Source: Roseburia sp. (GTDB lineage Bacteria; Bacillota; Clostridia; Oscillospirales; Ruminococcaceae). Taken from it: a stretch of DNA of 64,000 nt. A program made the translations under genes and the position numbers. The notes under the pieces were generated by a model. The model was not told where the DNA came from. It worked only from the letters and a program-made list of their open reading frames with translations, and did no database searches. Below, in pieces: positions 58,068-64,000 of this stretch; the stretch's first letter is position 1; each line of letters starts with the position of its first letter. The stretch is from the NCBI GenBank assembly GCA_023666265.1, contig JAMPCH010000005.1, positions 1-64,000 of the forward strand, written 5' to 3'.

Positions 58068-59975
58068 ATGAAAATCACATTAAAGGACGGAGCGGTTCGC
58101 GAATTTAACGACGGACTGAGTGTATTCGACATCGCGAAGGAGCTGGGGCTGGCGAAGGTCGCCTGTGCCGCGAGGCTCAACGGAGCGCTTTGTGACCTGC
58201 GAACTACCGCGCCCGACGGGGCGACGCTCGAGATCCTGACCTTTGAGGACGAGGACGGACGAAAGGCGTTTCGCCATACCGCGTCGCATATTTTAGCCCA
58301 GGCGGTCAAGCGTCTCTTCCCCGACGTTAAGCTCGCGATCGGTCCCGCGATCGATAACGGATTTTATTACGATTTCGATAAAGAGACCCCCTTTACCCCC
58401 GAGGACTTAACGAGGCTCGAGGCGGAGATGAAAAAGATCGTAAAAGAGGGGCTGAGGCTCGAGCAGTACGAGCTTCCGCCCGAGGAGGCGGTCGAGTCGC
58501 TCAAAAAGGCGGACGAGCCGTATAAGGTCGAGCTCTGTGAGGAACACGCGGGGAAGAACGAACCCATTTCCTTTTATAAACAAGGGGAATTTACCGATCT
58601 TTGTGCGGGTCCTCACCTCATGTCCACCTCGTCGGTCAAGGCGTTTAAGCTGACCTCGATCGCGGGCGCGTACTGGCGCGGATCGGAGAAAAATAAAATG
58701 CTCACCCGTATCTACGGGACGGCTTTCCCGACCAAGGAAGCCCTCGCCGAACACCTCGAACGGATCGAGGAGGCGAAAAAACGCGATCATCGGAAGCTCG
58801 GGAAGGAGCTGGGCTTATTCGCCCTCCTCGACGAGGGACCGGGCTTCCCCTTCTTCCTCCCGAAGGGAATGATCCTCAAAAACGAGCTTTTAAAATACTG
58901 GCACGAGATCCACGAGCGCGAGGGGTATCAGGAGATCAGCACCCCGATCATGCTCAACCGCTCGCTTTGGGAGCGCTCGGGACACTGGGATCACTATAAG
59001 GACAATATGTATACGACGACGATCGACGAGACGGATTTCGCCGTAAAGCCGATGAACTGCCCCGGCGGGATCCTCGTCTATAAGCTCGAGCCGCGCTCGT
59101 ATAAAGACCTACCGATGAAGCTCGGCGAACTCGGCTTAGTCCATCGCCACGAAAAATCGGGTCAGCTCCACGGCTTAATGCGAGTACGATGCTTCACCCA
59201 GGACGACGCGCATATCTTTATGACCCGCGATCAGATCACCGATCAGATCAAGGGCGTTGTCCGCCTCATCGACGAGGTCTATACCCTTTTCGGCTTTAAA
59301 TATCATATCGAGCTCTCGACGATGCCCGAGGATCACCTCGGGGCGCTCGAGGATTGGGAAATGGCGACGAACGGACTAAAGGCGGCGCTCGACGACCTCG
59401 GTACACCCTATGTGATCAACGAGGGCGACGGCGCTTTCTACGGACCCAAGATCGACTTTCACCTCGAGGACTCGATCGGGCGCACTTGGCAATGCGGGAC
59501 GATCCAGCTCGATTTCCAGCTCCCGATGCGCTTTGAGCTTGAGTACACGGGCGCGGACGGTCAAAAGCATCAGCCGATCATGATCCACCGCGTCGCCTTC
59601 GGCTCGATCGAGCGCTTTATCGGTATCCTGACCGAGCATTACGCGGGGAAATTCCCGCTCTGGCTCGCGCCGGTACAGGTGAGCGTCCTCCCAATCGCCG
59701 ACCGCCACAACGAATTTTGCGAAAAGGTGATGGCGGCGTTACGGGCGGCGAACGTCCGCGCGGAAATGGATACCCGGAGCGAAAAGATCGGCTTTAAAAT
59801 TCGCGAGGCGACGCTCCAAAAAGTGCCGTATATGCTCGTCGTCGGCGACAACGAAGCGGAGAGCGGTAAAATTTCGGTTCGCGCCCGCTCGGGGAAGGAT
59901 CTCGGCGCGATGACGATCGAGGAGCTTTGCGGACTGCTCCGCGAGGAGATCGACAAAAAGCTTTCGGTTCAATAA
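58068..59975 (+). CDS. thrS: Threonyl-tRNA synthetase
   Basis: 635 aa, full length. N-terminal TGS domain (ITLKDGAVREFNDGLSVFDI), editing domain (RHTASHILAQAVKRLFPDVK, HAGKNEPISFYKQGEFTDLC-type), class II catalytic core with motif 2 region (RHEKSGQLHGLMRVRCFTQDD), zinc ligands (MNCPGG Cys, HRVAFGSIERF His) and a C-terminal anticodon domain (LPIADRHNEFCEKV). A structured leader precedes it; motif B follows the stop codon. Confidence 0.97.
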   Translation: MKITLKDGAVREFNDGLSVFDIAKELGLAKVACAARLNGALCDLRTTAPDGATLEILTFEDEDGRKAFRHTASHILAQAVKRLFPDVKLAIGPAIDNGFYYDFDKETPFTPEDLTRLEAEMKKIVKEGLRLEQYELPPEEAVESLKKADEPYKVELCEEHAGKNEPISFYKQGEFTDLCAGPHLMSTSSVKAFKLTSIAGAYWRGSEKNKMLTRIYGTAFPTKEALAEHLERIEEAKKRDHRKLGKELGLFALLDEGPGFPFFLPKGMILKNELLKYWHEIHEREGYQEISTPIMLNRSLWERSGHWDHYKDNMYTTTIDETDFAVKPMNCPGGILVYKLEPRSYKDLPMKLGELGLVHRHEKSGQLHGLMRVRCFTQDDAHIFMTRDQITDQIKGVVRLIDEVYTLFGFKYHIELSTMPEDHLGALEDWEMATNGLKAALDDLGTPYVINEGDGAFYGPKIDFHLEDSIGRTWQCGTIQLDFQLPMRFELEYTGADGQKHQPIMIHRVAFGSIERFIGILTEHYAGKFPLWLAPVQVSVLPIADRHNEFCEKVMAALRAANVRAEMDTRSEKIGFKIREATLQKVPYMLVVGDNEAESGKISVRARSGKDLGAMTIEELCGLLREEIDKKLSVQ

Positions 59976-60068
59976 TTTATTTATTTGTTTATTTTTTAGG
60001 GCAGGACTGCCGCGCGGCAATTTTACGTAAAACGGGGGATTTTTCGGGAAGGAAAGATCCCCGTTTTT
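59972..60068 (+). terminator. Motif B copy and terminator after thrS
   Basis: TTTATTTTTTAGGGCAGGAC just after the stop with GCCGCGCGGC hairpin, then AAACGGGGGAT / ATCCCCGTTT stem followed by TTTTTGT (about 60030-60068). Confidence 0.65.
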
Positions 60069-60126
60069 GTAGGAGCGCATAGGCGGCGGCTCGCGCCCGA
60101 TCTAAGAGAAAGGAAGAAACACGGTT

Positions 60127-60486
60127 ATGAAAAGCGAGATCGGCGAATACAAAACGGCGCTCAAAAACTCACTCGACGCGGGGGACGAGCTCACCCCGGT
60201 CGCGCTCAAAATGCTCGAAAAGCGGATCGCCTTTTATCAGCATGAGCGGCTCGTTCACCTAATCGTGACGATGACCTTCGCGGTCATGACCGTCCTCTCC
60301 TTTTTTATGCTCGCCCTCTCGGGCGGACTGCCCGCCCTTCTCCTCTCGCTCCTCTTCCTCGGGCTGACGATCCCCTATGTCGGGCATTACTACTTCCTCG
60401 AAAACAGCGTCCAAGAGCTTTATACCCTCTATTACCGCGCCGTTGAACAGAAAAACGAACGAGAGAATTTTTTGAGAGATTTATAA
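60127..60486 (+). CDS. Small two-helix membrane protein
   Basis: 119 aa. Soluble helical N-terminus (GEYKTALKNSLDAGDELTPVALKMLEKRI), two adjacent transmembrane helices (about 45-90), short basic/acidic tail. The last residues NERENFLRDL are encoded by the start of an AGAGAATTTT repeat array, so the repeat has written the C-terminus. No family recognised. Confidence 0.7.
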   Translation: MKSEIGEYKTALKNSLDAGDELTPVALKMLEKRIAFYQHERLVHLIVTMTFAVMTVLSFFMLALSGGLPALLLSLLFLGLTIPYVGHYYFLENSVQELYTLYYRAVEQKNERENFLRDL

Positions 60487-60945
60487 GAGATTTATTGAGA
60501 TTTATTGAGAGAATTTTAAGAGAAATTAGAGAATGATAATATTTAGCGGGGGACTCTGTCCCCCGAACCCCCCTGCAACCCTTTGAAAAGGGTTGACCTA
60601 AACTTTAATATTGCTTTTGATAGGTTGATCAAATAAAAACAAAGTGATCTCCGACAAGTTTGGGCGCAACTTGCGTGGTAGAACCATCATCGGTGTTCTT
60701 CTCTTCTTTTTGAAGCAATAAAATCGATAGAGCGAAGAAAAATTGTTTTTTCGCAAAACTTGTTGAAAGTTTATAAAAGTTTAGGTCAAGCCTTTTCAAA
60801 GGCTTGTGGGGTACGGGGCGAAGCCCCGACTAAATATATTTTCTCTTTAAATTCTCTTTAAATTCTCTCAAAAAGTCTCAAAAAATCTCTCAAAAAGTCT
60901 CAAAAAAATCTCTCAATAAAAACAAAAACAGAAAGGGGAACGGGT
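60487..60945. repeat. Repeat cluster E4 with paired TTTAGGTC ends
   Basis: Array from the stop codon; GC hairpin CGGGGG/CCCCCG (60547-60565); inverted ends: GCAACCCTTTGAAAAGGG then TTGACCTAAACTTT (60574-60608) and its mirror TTTAGGTCAAGCC... (60777-60807); GC hairpin CGGGGCGAAGCCCCG (60815-60829); inverted array to the methyltransferase RBS. The about 190-bp centre is homologous to the centre of E5 in the opposite orientation. No gene. Confidence 0.8.
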
Positions 60946-61593
60946 ATGGAAGATCGGACGAAAGACCAAATCACGCGGCTTGGAAATCCCGCGAAGCCGC
61001 AAGGCGAAGCGGGGGAAGAGATGCTACTTCGCATGAACGAGAGCCACGCCGCCGTCACGGGCTGGGCGCTCAGGCTTTGGTCGGTCGGGGCGGAGGACGT
61101 GATCCTCGACGTGGGCTGCGGCGGGGGCGCGGCGCTGAAGCGCCTCTCCGAGTGTGCCCCGGCGGGTCGGCTATACGGCGTGGACTATTCGCCCGTCTCG
61201 GTCGCGCTCTCAAAAAAGACGAACGCGGCGGATATATCGAGCGGAAAGATGACGATCCTCGAGGGCTCGGTCGACGCGCTCCCCTTCGCGGAAAGCACCT
61301 TTGACAAAGCGCTCACGGTCGAGAGCTTTTACTTTTGGGAAGACCCGCTCGCCGGGCTAAAGGAGATCCTACGCGTATTGAAGCCGGGCGGGAAGCTCCT
61401 CCTCGTCGCGGATATTTACGAGAAGGAGGGACTATCCGAACACGCGCGGGAAAATGTAAAAAGCTACCGTATGCGAAATCCCTCCCTCGCCGAGTTCCGC
61501 GCCTTCTTCGAGAGCGCCGGCTTCGCCGAGGTCGCCCTCCATACCCGTACCGGTACGGACTGGATCGGCGTATTGGGAACGAAAGAAGAGTGA
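60946..61593 (+). CDS. SAM-dependent class I methyltransferase
   Basis: 215 aa. Rossmann methyltransferase: motif I VILDVGCGGGAAL (about 48-60), acidic end of beta 2 in YGVDYSPVSV, ILEGSVDALPFAESTFDKAL, then the substrate-side ESFYFWEDPLAGLKEILRVLKPGG. Resembles UbiE-like small-molecule methyltransferases. Substrate not predictable. Flanked on both sides by repeat clusters; GAAAGGGG before ATG; stop codon abuts an AGAGATTTTA array. Confidence 0.88.
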   Translation: MEDRTKDQITRLGNPAKPQGEAGEEMLLRMNESHAAVTGWALRLWSVGAEDVILDVGCGGGAALKRLSECAPAGRLYGVDYSPVSVALSKKTNAADISSGKMTILEGSVDALPFAESTFDKALTVESFYFWEDPLAGLKEILRVLKPGGKLLLVADIYEKEGLSEHARENVKSYRMRNPSLAEFRAFFESAGFAEVALHTRTGTDWIGVLGTKEE

Positions 61594-62165
61594 GAGATTT
61601 TAAAGAGAATTTAAAGAGAAGAAAATATATTTCCGAGGGCTCTGCCCTCGGACTCCCGCAAGCCTTTGAAAAGGCTTGACCTAAACTTTTATAAGCTTTC
61701 AACAGGTTTTGTAAAAAAGACAATTCTGTGCGCTCTTGTGATTTTTGCGATTTAAAAGGAAGAACATCGATCGCCCATCCATTGTGTGATTTGATCCCAA
61801 AATCGCCGAAAATCAACACACTTTCTTTTTGAGTGACCTAGCAAAAGCAATATTAAAGTTTAGGTCAACCCTTTTCAAATAACCGCTTTCTGCTATTCGA
61901 CAATCTTGTAACGCGGATTTTGCAGTAACACATAAATATTGCCGCTATGTTATAAATCTACTGAAGTTATGATAAAGCAATATAGATTTTTGCTTCTTTT
62001 TGGCACAAAAAGAAGTGGGGGCCGGGGCAACGCCCCGGCTAAATATATTTTCTCTTAAAATTCTCTTTTATCTCTCTTTAAATTCTCTTTAAATTCTCTC
62101 AAAAAGTCTCAATATATCTCTCAAACAATCTCAAAAACAATCTCAAAAAATCTCTCACAAAGAAA
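61594..62165. repeat. Repeat cluster E5
   Basis: Array from the stop codon; GC hairpin CGAGGGCTCTGCCCTCG (61633-61649); T-type ends inverted at 61651-61689 and 61857-61883; a further AT-rich piece; S hairpin CTTCTTTTTG/CAAAAAGAAG (about 61993-62017); GC hairpin CCGGGGCAACGCCCCGG (about 62022-62040); TCTCTTTAAATTCTCT array to the ispDF RBS. No gene. Confidence 0.8.
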
Positions 62166-62175
62166 GGAATTTGTT

Positions 62176-63351
62176 ATGACCTGTACGGCGATACTTTTAG
62201 CGGCGGGGAGCGCTACGCGCATGAACGGCGCGAACAAGCAGCTTCTTTGTCTCGGGGGCGTTCCCGTTCTGATCCGCGCGGCGCTCGCCTTTGAAAAATG
62301 CGCGGAGATCGCGGAGATCGTCATCTCCGCGCGGGAGGCGGATCGGGAAGAGATCACCGCGCTCTGTCGGGAATACGGGATCACGAAGCTGACAAAGCTT
62401 ATCGCGGGCGGGGCGACCCGCGCCGAATCGGCGGCGCGGGCTTTTCGCGAGATCGGCGAAGGCGCGGAGTTTGTCGCGATCCACGACGGGGCGCGACCCT
62501 TCGTAACGTCGGAGCTGATCCGCGCGGTGATCCGCGCGGCGGAGGAGACGGGCGCGGCGATCCCCGCGCTCGCCGTAAAGGACACGATCAAGCGGGCGGA
62601 GAACGGGACGGTCGCCGAGACGCCCGACCGCGCGGCGCTTTACGCGGCGCAAACGCCGCAGGTCTTTCGCCGTTCGCTGTACGAAAAAATGCTCACGCTC
62701 GGCGACGGCGCGGTCACGGACGATTCCGCCCTCGCCGAAAGGCTCGGGGTCAAGGTAAAGCTCGCCGAGGGCGACCCTCGGAACATCAAGCTCACGACCC
62801 CCGACGATCTCACCGTCGGGGAAGCACTCCTTCCCCCAAAAAAAGAACAAGAACAACAAAAAAAAAAGCCGCCCCTACGGATCGGTCACGGCTACGACGT
62901 TCATCGGCTCGTCGCGAGGCGGCGGCTTGTCCTCGGGGGGGTCGCGATCCCGTATGAGCGGGGACTTCTCGGTCACTCGGACGCGGACGTTTTAGCGCAC
63001 GCGGTCATGGACGCGCTCCTCGGGGCGCTCGCGCTCGGGGACATCGGGAAGCACTTCCCCGACACCGACCCCGCCTATGAGGGGGCGGACAGTCTCGCGC
63101 TTTTACGGCGTGTCGCCGCGCTCGTCCGCGCGGAGGGGTATCGGCTCTCGAACCTCGACGCGACGGTCTCCGCCGAACAGCCGAAGCTCGCCCCCCACAT
63201 CGCGGAGATGCGCGAAAATCTCGCCGCCGCCTGCGGCGTTTCCCCCGATCGGGTCAGCGTAAAGGCGACGACCGAGGAGGGTCTCGGGCTAAAGGGCGAG
63301 GGGATCGGCGCAACGTGTGTGTGCTTACTGGAAGCGGAGGAATCGCAATGA
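62176..63351 (+). CDS. ispDF: IspD-IspF fusion (MEP isoprenoid pathway)
   Basis: 391 aa. IspD (about 1-220): [16 protein letters not shown] nucleotide loop, DGARPFV, ALPVKDTIK-like [19 protein letters not shown]. IspF (about 234-391): [11 protein letters not shown] with metal Asp/His, [40 protein letters not shown]. Makes CDP-methylerythritol and then cyclises CDP-ME 2-phosphate. The linker ([14 protein letters not shown]) is encoded by CTTCCCCCAAAAAAAGAACA-like DNA resembling the spacer motif. A HicB-like gene overlaps the end by 4 bp. Confidence 0.95.
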   Translation: MTCTAILLAAGSATRMNGANKQLLCLGGVPVLIRAALAFEKCAEIAEIVISAREADREEITALCREYGITKLTKLIAGGATRAESAARAFREIGEGAEFVAIHDGARPFVTSELIRAVIRAAEETGAAIPALAVKDTIKRAENGTVAETPDRAALYAAQTPQVFRRSLYEKMLTLGDGAVTDDSALAERLGVKVKLAEGDPRNIKLTTPDDLTVGEALLPPKKEQEQQKKKPPLRIGHGYDVHRLVARRRLVLGGVAIPYERGLLGHSDADVLAHAVMDALLGALALGDIGKHFPDTDPAYEGADSLALLRRVAALVRAEGYRLSNLDATVSAEQPKLAPHIAEMRENLAAACGVSPDRVSVKATTEEGLGLKGEGIGATCVCLLEAEESQ

Positions 63352-63566
63352 AAACCCTAGCGTATTATATGACTTTACCCTATAAAATGGAGATCGTACC
63401 CGACGCTGACGAAGGCGGGTACGCCGTGTCCTTTCCCGAACTGCCCGGTTGCGTTACCTGTGCTGACACGTTAGAGCAGGCTTTAAAAAACGCCGAGGAC
63501 GCGAAAAGAGAGTGGCTGAACGCCGCTTTGAAGGACGGTGTTCGGATTTTTGAAAATCCTTTTTAA
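63348..63566 (+). CDS. HicB-family antitoxin-like protein
   Basis: 72 aa. Partial RNase H-like HicB fold: [47 protein letters not shown], the standard HicB signature. ATG overlaps the ispDF stop (ATGA) with GGAGG inside ispDF. No HicA toxin or C-terminal DNA-binding domain is visible, so it is an orphan; such proteins are frequent and may not be antitoxins. Confidence 0.85.
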   Translation: MKTLAYYMTLPYKMEIVPDADEGGYAVSFPELPGCVTCADTLEQALKNAEDAKREWLNAALKDGVRIFENPF

Positions 63567-63615
63567 AGCTGTTCCGTTCAAGAAGCTTTCAAAAACGCCC
63601 TCTCCGCAAGACCTT

Positions 63616-63770
63616 CGACCTGACAGCCGCAAGGTTGAAATTCGGAGGAGTTATAATGGGTATAAAGGATTCCAAAGGGAATTCCGACAGGAGGTCGGGA
63701 GCGAAAACCCCAAGGCGCAGCACGGATGCCGCGCAAGACAAGGTTTTCGCAATTCCCTTTGGTAGAGGGT
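63616..63770 (+). repeat. Repeat E7: filled hairpin site carrying module C4
   Basis: CGACCTGACAGCCGCAAGGT then ATGGGTATAAAGGATTCC as in 19885-19940, then CCAAAGGGAATT (63672-63683), the C4 module (63684-63750), then AATTCCCTTTGG (63751-63762). The counterpart at 19941-19962 has the hairpin arms directly joined. Confidence 0.8.
63684..63750 (+). repeat. Module C4: 67-bp GGA-loop element
   Basis: Hairpin CCGACAGGAGGTCGG (63684-63698); outer stem GCGAAAACC (63701-63709) / GGTTTTCGC (63742-63750); inner stem GCGCAGCA (63715-63722) / TGCCGCGC (63727-63734) with loop CGGA. Confidence 0.8.
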
Positions 63771-63773
63771 TCG

Positions 63774-63841
63774 GGCGAACGCTTTGCCTACGATGCGTCC
63801 GTGCGCCGCTTTGGGCGTTCGCCTGCAAACATCCTGTTTGC
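63774..63841 (-). repeat. Module C5: GGA-loop element (minus strand)
   Basis: Outer stem GGCGAACGC (63774-63782) / GCGTTCGCC (63815-63823); imperfect inner stem with loop GTCCGT (ACGGAC on minus, 63797-63802); hairpin GCAAACATCCTGTTTGC (63825-63841, AGGA on minus). Followed by GC hairpin GGGGACAGCGTCCCC. Confidence 0.75.
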
Positions 63842-63874
63842 GGGGACAGCGTCCCCGCCTCTGTTTTTGGTCTC

Positions 63875-64000
63875 TCAATACGCCCCGATCAGCCCCTTGA
63901 TCTGCTCCTTTCCGACCGCGCCGACGAGGGTATCGGTGATCTTACCGTCGCGAAAGACCATAAGCGTCGGGACGCTCCGTACCTGATAGCGGTCGGCGAG
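63875..64000 (-). CDS. trxA: Thioredoxin, C-terminal part (runs off the window)
   Basis: The last 41 residues are visible: LADRYQVRSVPTLMVFRDG then KITDTLVGAVGKEQIKGLIG and AY at the end. The cis-Pro of SVPTLMVF and the F-x-x-G strand are typical of thioredoxins; the CGPC active site would lie beyond the window edge. Reduces disulfides in the cytosol. Convergent with the HicB-like gene across repeat DNA. Confidence 0.88.
   Translation of the reverse strand, partial: LADRYQVRSVPTLMVFRDGKITDTLVGAVGKEQIKGLIGAY

Noticed and set aside
61325..61345. Motif B-like CTTTTGGGAAGACC in the methyltransferase gene as a repeat insertion
   Set aside because: It encodes SFYFWEDP, a conserved stretch in this methyltransferase family, so the match is coincidental.
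63348..63566. Complete HicAB toxin-antitoxin pair
   Set aside because: No HicA-like double-stranded RNA-binding toxin gene before or after; only the HicB-like protein is present.

Overview
The window comes from an anaerobic Clostridia-type member of the Bacillota. Evidence: vegetative promoters are near-perfect TTGACA-17 bp-TATAAT boxes, ribosome-binding sites are strong AAAGGAGG types, and the gene set fits (pyruvate phosphate dikinase, NifS/NifU-type Fe-S assembly, a SpoIID-like protein, heterodimeric ABC exporter, OadA-type biotin carboxyltransferase, zinc-ribbon/TIR protein). Coding DNA is GC-rich and rich in CG dinucleotides. The spacers are AT-rich and packed with short palindromic repeats. 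The standard genetic code holds throughout. I see no rRNA, tRNA, CRISPR array, transposase or prophage gene.

Layout. 0-4 kb: a lipoprotein, then ppdK on the minus strand. 4.3-7.5 kb: BrnT/BrnA toxin-antitoxin, a small antitoxin-like protein, two paralogous membrane proteins (the second broken by a 20-bp tandem duplication) and two membrane proteins. 7.5-11 kb: leuC, leuD, leuB for leucine synthesis, with leuC and leuD separated by a repeat cluster. 11-14 kb: an XRE regulator, a membrane protein and phosphoglucomutase. 14.7-21.7 kb, minus strand: two secreted cell-wall-binding paralogues with a Fic protein, citrate synthase, and nifU/nifS. 22-27 kb: a membrane PASTA pseudokinase translationally coupled to pheA, a secreted protein, and a candidate GGA-rich small RNA on the minus strand. 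27-31 kb: three genes resembling a soluble biotin transcarboxylase. 31-38 kb: an HPr-kinase-like/S26-peptidase pair, two M42 peptidases with a GNAT enzyme, a PLP lyase and a Nudix hydrolase. 38-48 kb, minus strand: TIR protein, nadA, ABC exporter pair, response regulator, two membrane or lipoprotein genes. 48-64 kb: SpoIID-like protein, Mrp ATPase, leuS, NERD protein, solute-binding lipoprotein, LRR lipoprotein, thrS behind a cloverleaf-like leader, methyltransferase, IspD-IspF fusion, HicB-like protein and the end of a thioredoxin.

The most unusual content is the intergenic repeat system. A 67-68 bp module (called C here) occurs five times and folds into three stems whose sequences change in a compensated way, while the loops keep ANGGA on one strand. 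Two comparisons inside the window look like filled versus empty sites of this module. A second family (D, three copies) is also built from ANGGA-loop hairpins. A stand-alone transcript unit at about 27.0-27.2 kb is rich in GGA motifs as well. GGA in hairpin loops is the classical CsrA/RsmA recognition element, so a CsrA-linked RNA sponge or regulon is one hypothesis; REP-like mobile palindromes are the main alternative. No csrA gene is in the window. Further repeat types (TTTAGGTC-ended elements, AGAGAATTTTA arrays starting at stop codons, a TTTATTTTTTAGGG motif after stop codons, a duplicated leader, a 71-bp tandem repeat, a MITE-like element) make this spacer DNA highly modular.
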